This document shows positions 20,921 through 28,972 of a DNA stretch of 31,819 bases, piece by piece. This DNA is from a virus, in the IMG/VR virus record IMGVR_UViG_3300005935_000076, positions 1-31,819 of that record. One strand, given 5' to 3'. Under the pieces are notes generated by a model. The model saw nothing but the letters and a program-made list of their open reading frames with translations. It was not told where the DNA came from and made no database searches. The translations under genes and the position numbers were made by a program. Position 1 is the stretch's first letter. Each line of letters opens with the position of its first letter.

Positions 20921-21688
20921 ATGCAGGTTTTAAGAGAAGGCGCGGTTAGGTTGTTGGTAGGTTTGGGATTCGCTACGGCGGGGACGTGGAACGATCAAAG
21001 ATTGCTTCAAAAATTGAAAGAGGTTGTAATGTTGGTTGAAATTGATGATACTATGTTGAAAGAGTATGATGGTTCTAGTGGATCGCGTTATTTGTTACAA
21101 TGTTTGATTGATACTCAAGAGGATGTTGAGCTTGTAAATTCATTGGATGATGTATGGGAGGAAGTTGACGTGGCTAGTGAGCAAGAGGAAGTTGTTTCCG
21201 ATTTTATTGATGATGAAGAAATTGAAATGGGCATAGATAACGAAGATGAGTTTGATGATGAAGAGGATGATTTTATTGACGACGACGAAGATGATGAGTT
21301 AGATGAGTATTTGGGTGAGGGAGCAGAGATTGAGGACGACGTAGAAGAGGTTGAAGTAGAAGTAGAAGTAATTGAGGACGAAACAGCGGAAGTTGTTGAG
21401 CCGCCGTCATTGATTGAGACTACAGTGATTCCACGACAAAAGGCTAAGCGTCGTAAGTCTTTTGAGCGTGTATCGGGTATAAAGATATTAAAGACTCGTC
21501 CATTTTGTGCTGGGGTTGTGATTCGTCGAAGAGGGCTGACTGCGGGAATTACATCAGAGATGGTTAATGAGGTTGATGTGATGATGGATCGGAAAAAGAA
21601 AAATCCGACAACTTCTAAGACGTGTTTGTCGGCGGCATGGCACGCAATTAGAGGTTTTATGCAGAATGAGATTAAGGAGGAAAAATGA
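20921..21688 (+). CDS. Acidic protein with globular ends, unknown function
   Basis: A 255-residue protein in three parts: an N-terminal helical unit (VRLLVGLGFATAGTWNDQRLLQKLKE), a highly acidic low-complexity middle (about residues 85-155, mostly Asp/Glu), and a basic C-terminal unit (RPFCAGVVIRRRGLTAGITSEMVNEV, TSKTCLSAAWHAIRGFM). The two ends could form one domain split by the acidic linker. Acidic regions of this kind often mimic DNA or bind basic proteins. ATG 20921 has AAGGAG seven bases upstream. No known family recognised. Confidence 0.68.
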   Translation: MQVLREGAVRLLVGLGFATAGTWNDQRLLQKLKEVVMLVEIDDTMLKEYDGSSGSRYLLQCLIDTQEDVELVNSLDDVWEEVDVASEQEEVVSDFIDDEEIEMGIDNEDEFDDEEDDFIDDDEDDELDEYLGEGAEIEDDVEEVEVEVEVIEDETAEVVEPPSLIETTVIPRQKAKRRKSFERVSGIKILKTRPFCAGVVIRRRGLTAGITSEMVNEVDVMMDRKKKNPTTSKTCLSAAWHAIRGFMQNEIKEEK

Positions 21689-21837
21689 TGAAAGATTTAT
21701 CTCCATATGAAGAGGCTTGGTTAATTATTAGTAAAACAGAAGAGGGGGCAATTTTGTTGGCAAATATGATTGTTTCTCTTTCCGATGCTATTGATAGAAT
21801 TAATGTGCTTGAGCAAATTAAAAAGGATTTGATATGA
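21688..21837 (+). CDS. Very small helical protein (49 residues)
   Basis: MKDLSPYEEAWLIISKTEEG followed by a helix with MIVSLSDAIDRINVLEQIKKDLI. AAGGAGG lies seven bases before this ATG (an ATG one codon earlier is also possible). Stop and start overlaps with both neighbours (ATGATG and ATGA) argue for a real translated gene. Function unknown. Confidence 0.58.
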   Translation: MKDLSPYEEAWLIISKTEEGAILLANMIVSLSDAIDRINVLEQIKKDLI

Positions 21838-22499
21838 GTCGAATATCTGAAATGAAGAACAAGTTGAATGATGCTCCGACTGATATTTTGTCGGTGCTTG
21901 CTGGTGGTCTATTAAAAACAGGTGATTTTATAAATCAGTTGGGTTATTCTACTGCTGATTTTTATTTTACCAAAGCAATAGGAGATAATCGAGGTGAGTG
22001 GGATGATTCAGTACATCAATGGGCATTGTCAGATTTGATTGAGAAAGAGGAAGTTCAGTGGCAGTATGATGAGCATCTCAATGTTTGTTATGCGTTGAAA
22101 GACACTTGGTTAAAAGAAGAGTGTGGGGAAGATTCGTTTTCTCTTATTCGTATTGAGAAATTTCTTAAAAAGATATCAAATTTAATTGCAATTCCTATTT
22201 TGGATAAGGATGGGAATTTTAATGTTCCAAGACCAAGAGATGTGAATCAGAGGAGTTGGGATTTGCTTTCTTTTAATATATGTGAGATTAGTAATAAAAA
22301 GGGAGATGATTGTCGAAACATATATTGTGATGGAGAAAAAGTAATTGTGTTGGATTATCATTTTGTTGTGGGGGTGGAGGGGAAAGATAAAACTACTATT
22401 GAGTTTGTTTGGCCGGAAATTGAATCAAACCCAGAAAAAGTAGCGGAAGCTGTATTAACTTTATTGAAAGAAGAACAAAATGAAGATAAACAGAGTTAA
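21834..22499 (+). CDS. Hypothetical protein
   Basis: A 221-residue protein placed between the acidic protein and the clamp gene. Composition is mixed, with several Trp and acidic residues; a helix near the N-terminus (SRISEMKNKLNDAP) and a C-terminal helix (PEKVAEAVLTLLKEEQNED). No recognisable motif. It overlaps the clamp gene by 20 bases, so the two are probably translationally coupled. Confidence 0.68.
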   Translation: MSRISEMKNKLNDAPTDILSVLAGGLLKTGDFINQLGYSTADFYFTKAIGDNRGEWDDSVHQWALSDLIEKEEVQWQYDEHLNVCYALKDTWLKEECGEDSFSLIRIEKFLKKISNLIAIPILDKDGNFNVPRPRDVNQRSWDLLSFNICEISNKKGDDCRNIYCDGEKVIVLDYHFVVGVEGKDKTTIEFVWPEIESNPEKVAEAVLTLLKEEQNEDKQS

Positions 22500-23487
22500 A
22501 TTTTTGAAGCAATTGAAAAGTGTGTCAGCCGGATTGGCAGCTTTAGAAGTTCTGGAACAACAAAGCACTTGTTTTGTGTTTCAGGATGGTAAAGTCAAAA
22601 CATTCAATGACGAAGTTGCTTGTGTGTCTGATTCTCTTCTGAGTATGGAGGGAGCTATTCAATCTAAATTTTTGTTAGCTTTGTTGAATAAGTTGACTGA
22701 GGAAGAAATTGATATTGAGTTAGACGAGTCTAAAAATGAGTTAGTTGTTAAGGGAAAGCGAAGGTGGGCAGAGCTTAAAATGGAGCAGTCTATTCTCTTG
22801 CCGGTCGATAGTGTTGAAAAGCCTAAAGAATGGCAACCATTGAATGAAGATTTTGTTGATGCGGTTTCCGTTGTTTCTCATTGTGCGAGTAAGGACAATT
22901 CTAAATTTGTATTGACTTGCATACAGATAGAACCTGATTGCATTATTGCTTGTGATGATTCTCAAGTTTGTCGGTATTCTGTTAAGACGGGCATAACGAA
23001 ATCCATACTGATTCGACAAGAGGCATTGAAACGTATTGTAGGTCTGGATATGGTGGAATTGGCCGAGACAGAAAATTGGATTCATTTTAGGAATAAAAGG
23101 GGTTTGAGTTTGTCTTGTCGTTTGTACATGGATGAGTATCTTGATGTATCTGATATTTTCAAAGAAGAACCTACTGAGGAAATTAGTTTTCCAGAGGATT
23201 TAGAGGATGTCGTTAAAAAGGCTGAAATTTTTTCTTCTGGAGAGGGATGTATTTGTGTTGAGTTGAAAAATAACAAGATGCGAGTGACTGGTCAGGGGGA
23301 GAGTGGGAAGTATGTGGAGCAGAAAAAGGTTTTATACGATGGGAAATCGTTAAAATTTCAGATTGATTCGAAGTTGTTATTAGAGATTATCAACAGAAAA
23401 AGTGTGTGTAGAGTTGCAAAGGATCGGTTGTTTGTTGTGTCCGATAAGTGGAAGTATGTGGCTTCTACGGTTTTGAAAGATAATTAA
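22480..23487 (+). CDS. DNA polymerase sliding clamp, bacterial beta (DnaN)-like
   Basis: A 335-residue protein with the repeating strand-helix pattern of the beta clamp: N-terminal VKFLKQLKSVSAGLAA, SKFLLALLNKLTEEEIDIEL with LVVKGKRRWAELKM, a middle unit ending CDDSQVCRYSVKTG, and the C-terminal SLKFQIDSKLLLEIINRKSVCRVAKDRLFVVSDKWKYVASTVL. It is a little shorter than cellular DnaN (about 365) and divergent. It would hold the polymerase on DNA and be loaded by the DnaX-like protein at 27572. Assignment rests on pattern and context. Confidence 0.72.
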   Translation: MKINRVKFLKQLKSVSAGLAALEVLEQQSTCFVFQDGKVKTFNDEVACVSDSLLSMEGAIQSKFLLALLNKLTEEEIDIELDESKNELVVKGKRRWAELKMEQSILLPVDSVEKPKEWQPLNEDFVDAVSVVSHCASKDNSKFVLTCIQIEPDCIIACDDSQVCRYSVKTGITKSILIRQEALKRIVGLDMVELAETENWIHFRNKRGLSLSCRLYMDEYLDVSDIFKEEPTEEISFPEDLEDVVKKAEIFSSGEGCICVELKNNKMRVTGQGESGKYVEQKKVLYDGKSLKFQIDSKLLLEIINRKSVCRVAKDRLFVVSDKWKYVASTVLKDN

Positions 23488-23488
23488 A

Positions 23489-24673
23489 ATGGGTTTTTGT
23501 TGTCTAAAAACAGATTCAAAAAAACATGTTAGTACAAGACCATCTTGTGGTGCATGTGGTTTGTCTCGAAAATGTGTATCTCCTAAAATGAAGCCTATGG
23601 GTTTGGGCAAAAAGGAAATACTCATAGTGGGAGGTACGCCGGGACATCGTGAAGATAATGAAGGTATTCAAGTAGCTGGTGTGTCTGGTTTGTTTTTGAC
23701 TAATACTTTGGCTAAGTTGGGAATTGATTGTTTTGGTGATTGTTGGTATACCAACGCTGTCCTTTGTAAGACTGGGAATGTGAAGAATCAATCGAAGTAC
23801 GTTGATTTTTGCCGTCCTACTTTGTTGAAGACAATAAAAGAGTTGAAGCCTAAAGTCATAATTTTGTTGGGTAATCTTGCGGTAAAATCATTAATAGCTC
23901 ATACGTGGGGAAAAAATAAAGTAGGGTCTGTTGCGAGGTGGGCCGGTTTTCAGATACCTTGTCGGGAATATGATGCTTGGATTTGTCCTACTTATGAACC
24001 ATTTTTTGTTAAACAAGAGGACCATCCAGCTTTAGATTTATTGTTTATGCAACATATCCAAAAAGCTGTTGAATTAAAAGGGCGTCCCTGGAATGGTAAT
24101 GTGCCGGATTATGGTAAAGATGTGGAGTGTATTTATGAGGCAGACAAGGCTGCTAAAATACTGCGAAAAATGATTAAGAGGGGTGGTAGAGTAGCTTTTG
24201 ATTATGAAACCAATATGTTGCAGCCTTACGCGAAGGAAGCTCAGATTTTCAGTTGTTCGGTGTGTTGGGAGGGGAAGAAGACCATATCATTTCCGTGGCA
24301 TGGTGAAGCAATAAAAGTTATGGGAGAATTGTTGCGGAGTTCTCTGAAAAAAATTGTGTGGAATTTGAAGATGGAAAAGGTTTGGTCAGAAAGGGAATTT
24401 GGTTTTGAGGTTAATAATTGGTTATGGGATGGAATGATAGCGGAGCATGTTATTGATAATCGTCCGGGTCTAACTGGGTTGAAGACCCATGCGTTTCTTA
24501 GGATAGGACAACCAATATATGATGATGGAGTGAGTGAGTTTTTTAGGACGAAAAGACCTAATACTCCGAATAGAATAGATCAAGCCGATTTGGGACGAGT
24601 GTTGAAGTATGGTGGCATGGATGCTTTGCTAACTTTTAAGATAGCTAAACAACATTTTAAGGAGATATTGTGA
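23489..24673 (+). CDS. UDG-like domain fused to 3'-5' exonuclease; N-terminal part of a split family A polymerase
   Basis: A 394-residue two-domain protein. Residues 18-190 resemble Fe-S uracil-DNA glycosylases (family 4/5): Cys20, Cys23, Cys93 and Cys108 fit the cluster ligands, and VGGTPGHRED (47-56) and TYEPFFV (168-174) fit the active-site motifs. The usual Glu of GExPG is Gly49, and the usual His of the H-P motif is Glu170. Residues 230-394 are a DnaQ/PolA-type exonuclease: FDYET (237-241), NLKME (292-296, Asp replaced by Glu) and YGGMD (374-378). In related phages such a protein continues into the polymerase domain; here it stops and the polymerase is a separate gene (25976). Confidence 0.85.
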   Translation: MGFCCLKTDSKKHVSTRPSCGACGLSRKCVSPKMKPMGLGKKEILIVGGTPGHREDNEGIQVAGVSGLFLTNTLAKLGIDCFGDCWYTNAVLCKTGNVKNQSKYVDFCRPTLLKTIKELKPKVIILLGNLAVKSLIAHTWGKNKVGSVARWAGFQIPCREYDAWICPTYEPFFVKQEDHPALDLLFMQHIQKAVELKGRPWNGNVPDYGKDVECIYEADKAAKILRKMIKRGGRVAFDYETNMLQPYAKEAQIFSCSVCWEGKKTISFPWHGEAIKVMGELLRSSLKKIVWNLKMEKVWSEREFGFEVNNWLWDGMIAEHVIDNRPGLTGLKTHAFLRIGQPIYDDGVSEFFRTKRPNTPNRIDQADLGRVLKYGGMDALLTFKIAKQHFKEIL

Positions 24674-25368
24674 TTACACAAGGGGATTTAAGTGTTTGGG
24701 GATTTGAGTTATATCAAGGTGATTGTCTTGGTGTGATGAAAAATATGCTTGATAATTCAGTGGACATGGTTTTGACAGACCCTCCATATAATATTGCTAG
24801 AAAGAATAATTTTAAGACAATGGGAAGGTCGGGCATTGATTTTGGAGAGTGGGATAAGAATGTTGATCTGTTTAGTTATATAGATGAGTGTTATAGGTTA
24901 TTAAGAAAAAACGGCTCGTTTGTTGTGTTTAATGATTGGAAAAATCTTGGGGATATAGTTAAATATGCTGAAAAATTAGGGTTTGTGACGAAGGATTTAT
25001 TAAGATTTGAGAAGACTAATCCAATGCCGAGAAATAGAGAACGTCGTTATGTAACTGATTATGAATGTGGTATTTGGTTCGTAATGCCAAAAGCTAAATG
25101 GATTTTTAATAGGCAACATGACAAGTATCAGCGTCCAAAGTTTGTGTATTCTATTGATAGGGGTTTTCATCCTACTCAAAAAAGTCTGAGGTTGATGGAG
25201 GATTTAGTTAGAATACATACTAATGAAGGTCATATTGTTTTTGATCCATTTATGGGCAGTGGCACAACTGGAGTAGCTTGTTTGAAATTAAATCGAGATT
25301 TTGTTGGGGTTGAATTGGATGAGGGGTATTTTAAGACAGCTAAGAAGCGGATCGAGGGGGTGTTATAA
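24670..25368 (+). CDS. DNA methyltransferase, beta-class (N6-adenine or N4-cytosine)
   Basis: A 232-residue enzyme. Motif IV DPPY (37-40) comes before motif I FDPFMGSGTT (191-200), the beta-class order, with HPTQKS (167-172) between. It would methylate an exocyclic amino group of adenine or cytosine in a specific site, most simply to protect phage DNA from host restriction. No partner nuclease is nearby. The GTG start overlaps the exonuclease stop (GTGA) and uses AAGGAG inside that gene. It lies between the two halves of the polymerase, flanked on the right by a duplicated exonuclease fragment. Confidence 0.92.
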   Translation: MITQGDLSVWGFELYQGDCLGVMKNMLDNSVDMVLTDPPYNIARKNNFKTMGRSGIDFGEWDKNVDLFSYIDECYRLLRKNGSFVVFNDWKNLGDIVKYAEKLGFVTKDLLRFEKTNPMPRNRERRYVTDYECGIWFVMPKAKWIFNRQHDKYQRPKFVYSIDRGFHPTQKSLRLMEDLVRIHTNEGHIVFDPFMGSGTTGVACLKLNRDFVGVELDEGYFKTAKKRIEGVL

Positions 25369-25466
25369 TGCAAAAAACATGGTCGGAAAAGACTTTTGGT
25401 TTTGAAGTTGGGAATTGGTTATGGGATGGTATGATAGTCGAACAACATTTTGAGGAGATGGAATGA
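25368..25466 (+). pseudogene. Decayed duplicate of an exonuclease segment
   Basis: A 32-codon frame. Its first 25 codons match 24371-24445 of the exonuclease gene (about 57 of 75 bases by my count; WSE-x-x-FGFEV-x-NWLWDGMI is shared). Its last nine match the end of that gene, 24647-24673 (QHF-x-E). The roughly 200 bases between are missing. The tail provides GAGGAG as ribosome binding site for the next gene. Confidence 0.82.
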
Positions 25467-25735
25467 GTAAAAGATTGACAGATGTAGAAATTGATGAATT
25501 GGTAGAAGTGGTTTTAATTTTAGTAACAATGAAAATACGTGAAGGTAAGTTGATTTATGATTTATTTCCAGGTTGGAGAGTATCTTCTGATATAGATGAT
25601 TTACATCCTGATGATCGAGATGTTTTTGAATATCGTTTAGGGCTGGTTTGGATAGACAGAGCTAAAGAAGCGTTATTGCCTGAAGGTGAAATTAGGCGAG
25701 GTGATTTTGTTTATTCGGAGAAATCAAGGGATTAG
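25463..25735 (+). CDS. Hypothetical small protein
   Basis: A 90-residue protein, start overlapping the relic's stop (ATGA) with GAGGAG six bases upstream. The N-terminal helix (VEIDELVEVVLILVTMKIREG) is amphipathic and the middle is acidic (DIDDLHPDDRDVFEYR). Function unknown. It lies between the halves of the split polymerase. Confidence 0.63.
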   Translation: MSKRLTDVEIDELVEVVLILVTMKIREGKLIYDLFPGWRVSSDIDDLHPDDRDVFEYRLGLVWIDRAKEALLPEGEIRRGDFVYSEKSRD

Positions 25736-25736
25736 A

Positions 25737-25973
25737 ATGAAAAAAGAAGCATGGGCGATTGAAACAAGTAAAAATTCAGGAAATTTTATTGGTTATTTGT
25801 GGTTTAGTCATAGAATGCTAACTAATAATCCTCCTTGGCGTAGTGGTTTGGAGGTGGCTTTGTTTTCTACACGCGAACAGGCAAGAGAACATAATAAACA
25901 GGTTCGAGGACCGGCAACATTAGGACGTTATTCTTGTTCAAGAGTAACAAAAGTATCAATTGAAATAAATTAG
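25737..25973 (+). CDS. Hypothetical small protein
   Basis: A 78-residue protein. I choose ATG 25737, directly after the previous stop and behind AAGGG, rather than an in-frame upstream codon that overlaps the preceding gene. WAIETSKNSGNFIGYLWFSHRM, then LEVALFSTREQAREHNKQVRG, resembles the two-strand and helix units common in small phage proteins. Unknown function. Confidence 0.6.
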   Translation: MKKEAWAIETSKNSGNFIGYLWFSHRMLTNNPPWRSGLEVALFSTREQAREHNKQVRGPATLGRYSCSRVTKVSIEIN

Positions 25974-25975
25974 TA

Positions 25976-27313
25976 ATGACAATAACATACACAACAAAAG
26001 ATGCTTATGATTTATTCCATGAGGGACAGATTGCTTTCTCTCAGATGGAATCTAATGGTATGAGGATTGATGTACCTAGGATGACTAAGACCATCAAAAA
26101 AGTAGAGAAGCGAATAATCGAATTGAGTGCTGGATTGAAAGAAGATGATGTATGGAAGTTGTGGCGACGAAGATTTGGACAAAAAACCAATATGAATAGT
26201 CGTCCACAGTTAGGTGTAGTTTTGTTTGAGGAGATGGATTATAAAATAAAGAATAGGACGAAGACTGGAAGACCTTCCGTGGATGAGACTGCTTTGTCTA
26301 AGATAAAATTGCCTTTTGTGAAGCAATATTTGGAAATAGGAAAATTAAAGAAGTTGCAGTCTACTTATTTGAAGGGCATTCAAAGCTGTGTTGTTGATGG
26401 TTATTTGCATCCATCGTTTAACTTGAACTTGGTAAAAACTTTTCGGTCTTCATCAAATTCTCCGAATTTTCAAAATATTCCCATACGAGATAAATTGATT
26501 GGGAAATTAGTCCGTAGTTGTTTCATTCCTAGAGACAATCATGTGTTAGCAGAGGTCGATTTTTCCTCTATGGAATTTCGATGTGGGGCTTGCCACTGGA
26601 ACGATCCTGAATTAGTTAAGTATGCCAGTGATCCAGAACTAGACATACACCGGGATATGGCTGCTGAGTGCTTTGCAATGCCTATAGATCAAGTAACTCC
26701 CGAAGCTAGGTTTTTTGCTAAAAATCAATTTGTATTTCCTCAATTTTATGGTAGCTATTATGTGCCTTGTGCTAAGAATTTATGGTCTGTCATGGGTGGG
26801 TTGTCATTGAAAAATGGTCAATCGGTGAGAGATAATTTAGCAGCACAAAAGATAACAAGGACTAATTTTGAATCACATATTAAAAAAGTAGAAGATCATT
26901 TTCATTCCAGATTTCCAGTGTGGGCAGAAAGGAAGGATGCTTGGTGGGCTGATTACATAAAGCGTGGGTGGTTTGATATGGTAACAGGATTTCGGGTGAA
27001 GGGGGTTTATACTCGTAATCAATTGATGAATTTTCCTGTACAAGGTCCAGCATTTCATGCACTTTTATTGAGCTTGATTTTGGTTAATCGGTGGTTATTG
27101 AAAAACAAAATGAGGTCAAAAATTATAGGACAGATTCATGATTCGATAGTGTTTGATATACACTCCGAGGAACAGGACGAGGTATTGCAGAAAACGAAAC
27201 AGGTTATGACTGAGGAAATTAGAGAATTGTGGAAGTGGATTGTGGTGCCGTTAGTTGTGGACATAGAAGTGTCTGATACTACTTGGCATGAAAAAGAAAA
27301 AATTGAAATTTAA
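25976..27313 (+). CDS. Family A DNA polymerase, stand-alone polymerase domain
   Basis: A 445-residue polymerase lacking an exonuclease. It begins in the thumb (FSQMESNGMRIDVPRM, NSRPQLGVVLFEEM, TGRPSVDETAL). FRSSSNSPNFQNIP is the usual lead into motif A, VDFSSMEFR (194-202, with Asp195). Motif B runs Arg245, Lys249 to Tyr258-Gly259 with one more residue between Lys and Tyr than in E. coli Pol I. PVQGPAFHALL and motif C QIHDSIVFD (His388-Asp389) complete the active site. It probably pairs with the UDG-exonuclease protein at 23489. The start has almost no ribosome binding site, so translation may depend on the gene just upstream. Confidence 0.95.
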   Translation: MTITYTTKDAYDLFHEGQIAFSQMESNGMRIDVPRMTKTIKKVEKRIIELSAGLKEDDVWKLWRRRFGQKTNMNSRPQLGVVLFEEMDYKIKNRTKTGRPSVDETALSKIKLPFVKQYLEIGKLKKLQSTYLKGIQSCVVDGYLHPSFNLNLVKTFRSSSNSPNFQNIPIRDKLIGKLVRSCFIPRDNHVLAEVDFSSMEFRCGACHWNDPELVKYASDPELDIHRDMAAECFAMPIDQVTPEARFFAKNQFVFPQFYGSYYVPCAKNLWSVMGGLSLKNGQSVRDNLAAQKITRTNFESHIKKVEDHFHSRFPVWAERKDAWWADYIKRGWFDMVTGFRVKGVYTRNQLMNFPVQGPAFHALLLSLILVNRWLLKNKMRSKIIGQIHDSIVFDIHSEEQDEVLQKTKQVMTEEIRELWKWIVVPLVVDIEVSDTTWHEKEKIEI

Positions 27314-27323
27314 GGGAGAACAA

Positions 27324-27551
27324 ATGAAAGAAAAATCAGAACAAAAGAAGAGGGTTGATTCTTATATAGAAAATGTATTTGTAGCATTGAACGGATTAGC
27401 AGAAGAAATGGAAAAAACAAAAGAAGCTCTTAAGAAATGGATGCAGGCTGAGTTGAAAATACATGATGTGGAATATGAAGAAGAAGATGACAATAAATCA
27501 TTTGCGTATTGTAATAGGGATAAGCGTGGTTGTAAGAAGAGTTGCGAATAA
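27324..27551 (+). CDS. Small helical protein with Cys-rich tail
   Basis: A 75-residue protein. The first 50 residues form a long charged helix, probably a coiled coil (SYIENVFVALNGLAEEMEKTKEALKKW). After an acidic stretch the end reads AYCNRDKRGCKKSCE, with three cysteines that might bind a metal. Start 27324 is preferred to an in-frame upstream codon because GGGAG lies five bases before it. Function unknown. Confidence 0.62.
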   Translation: MKEKSEQKKRVDSYIENVFVALNGLAEEMEKTKEALKKWMQAELKIHDVEYEEEDDNKSFAYCNRDKRGCKKSCE

Positions 27552-27571
27552 GTAAAGAGAAAGAATAAATA

Positions 27572-28498
27572 ATGTCAATTGAACTGTGTAAAAAATATCG
27601 ACCAAAATCATTTAAGCAGGTAATCGGCCAGGACGTTGTTATTTCTACGATTATTAGCCTTGGAAAGAGGAAAGTAATTCCCCATGCTATTTTGCTAACG
27701 GGTCCGAGTGGTGTCGGAAAGACAACTATTGCTAGAATACTCCGAAAAAAGTTGGGTTGTTCTGAACATGATTACAAAGAAATGGATATTGGTACGGCTA
27801 GGGGTATTGATGATGTTAGACAGTTGAAGAAAAATATGCACTTGGCTCCGATGGGGGGTAAAAGTCGTGTATATTGCTTAGACGAGATTCACAGAGCAAC
27901 GGTAGATTTTTTCAATGGTGCTCTAAAGATGTTGGAGGATACTCCAGATCATGTGTACTTTATTTTATGTACAACAGACCCACAAAAATTACCAAAAACT
28001 ATTATAAATCGTTGTACAGAGTTACGATTGTCGCTATTGAATCGTAATGAAATAGAGAGTCTAATAAAGGAGGTTGTGAGGAAAGAAGAGGTGGTGTTGT
28101 CGGAGGATGTTGTTGATCGGATAGCCTCAGTGGTCGAAGGGAGCCCTCGAAAAGCACTTGTGTTGTTACATTTGGTGTTGGGCATGGAAGCAAAAGAGGA
28201 ACAACTTGCGGCCATTGAGGCGGGTGATTCGTCGAGGGACGCCATTGAAATTTGTCGAGCTTTGCAGAGGTCTACGGTGTCATGGGGGGAAGTGGCAAAG
28301 ATTTTGAAGGGGATAGATGATTTGCAGGATAAAGCCGAGGGTATTCGTTGGTTGATTCTTTCATATTTTACTACGGTGGCATTGGGGGGAAATTTAGAAA
28401 AAGCTGAAAGAGCTTGTGCAATTATTGAGCGATTTGAAGAAAATTTTTATGATAGTAAACGGGCTGGATTAGTAGCCGCCTGTTTTGCAGTAGTTTGA
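27572..28498 (+). CDS. Clamp loader ATPase, DnaX (gamma/tau)-like
   Basis: A 308-residue AAA+ protein. KKYRPKSFKQVIGQ is the typical opening. Walker A is GPSGVGKT (44-51), Walker B is CLDEIH (102-107), sensor 1 is in ILCTTDPQKLPKTIINRC, where the usual S-R-C reads N-R-C, and EGSPRKAL is sensor 2. The four-cysteine zinc module of bacterial DnaX is absent. It would load the beta-like clamp at 22480 onto primed DNA. No separate delta subunit is visible in this window. Confidence 0.9.
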   Translation: MSIELCKKYRPKSFKQVIGQDVVISTIISLGKRKVIPHAILLTGPSGVGKTTIARILRKKLGCSEHDYKEMDIGTARGIDDVRQLKKNMHLAPMGGKSRVYCLDEIHRATVDFFNGALKMLEDTPDHVYFILCTTDPQKLPKTIINRCTELRLSLLNRNEIESLIKEVVRKEEVVLSEDVVDRIASVVEGSPRKALVLLHLVLGMEAKEEQLAAIEAGDSSRDAIEICRALQRSTVSWGEVAKILKGIDDLQDKAEGIRWLILSYFTTVALGGNLEKAERACAIIERFEENFYDSKRAGLVAACFAVV

Positions 28499-28510
28499 TG
28501 AGGAAAAATT

Positions 28511-28972
28511 ATGTATTTAGGAGTATTAGAAAAACCCCACCATAAAGCTGAGTGTCAGTGTACTGAGTGTTTTGAATGGATGTCACAAGAGATAACTAGG
28601 TTACGTTGTAAATGTGAGGATATGGAGGAAAGAGAAAATATGTCAGGTTCCGAACAGACTGAAGAAATTTTAACAAAAATAGAGGAAAAATTGAAGGAAA
28701 ATATGTGTGAGAAAGAAAATGAAATGAATCCTTTTGTAGTTGGTTACAAGAGTTTTGATAATGGTGTGTGTCAAATTTTGAATATACAAAAAACTTTTTT
28801 TAGAAGGTTTTATCATAATGATAAGAATCGTATAACAGAAGTGAGTGACTTAACTAGAAAGCAAGCTTTTATTTTATTATTGAGTTGGAATTGGTCTATA
28901 GAAAAAGCTTTGGAGAAAATTCCATTGCATGGCGACCATTTTTGTACTTTAGGTGGAAAGGAATTAAAATGA
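28511..28972 (+). CDS. Hypothetical protein, paralogue of the next gene
   Basis: A 153-residue protein. The N-terminus has clustered cysteines (CQCTEC, then CKC) that may bind zinc, followed by a glutamate-rich helix. The last 60 residues (FFRRFYHNDKN, then RKQAFILLLSWNWSIEKALEKI) match the C-terminal half of the following protein. An in-frame ATG near 28640 would give a shorter protein containing mainly the shared domain. Function unknown. Confidence 0.62.
   Translation: MYLGVLEKPHHKAECQCTECFEWMSQEITRLRCKCEDMEERENMSGSEQTEEILTKIEEKLKENMCEKENEMNPFVVGYKSFDNGVCQILNIQKTFFRRFYHNDKNRITEVSDLTRKQAFILLLSWNWSIEKALEKIPLHGDHFCTLGGKELK

Noticed and set aside
24670-25368. Restriction-modification system
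   Set aside because: Only the methyltransferase is found; none of the neighbouring small genes resembles a restriction endonuclease.
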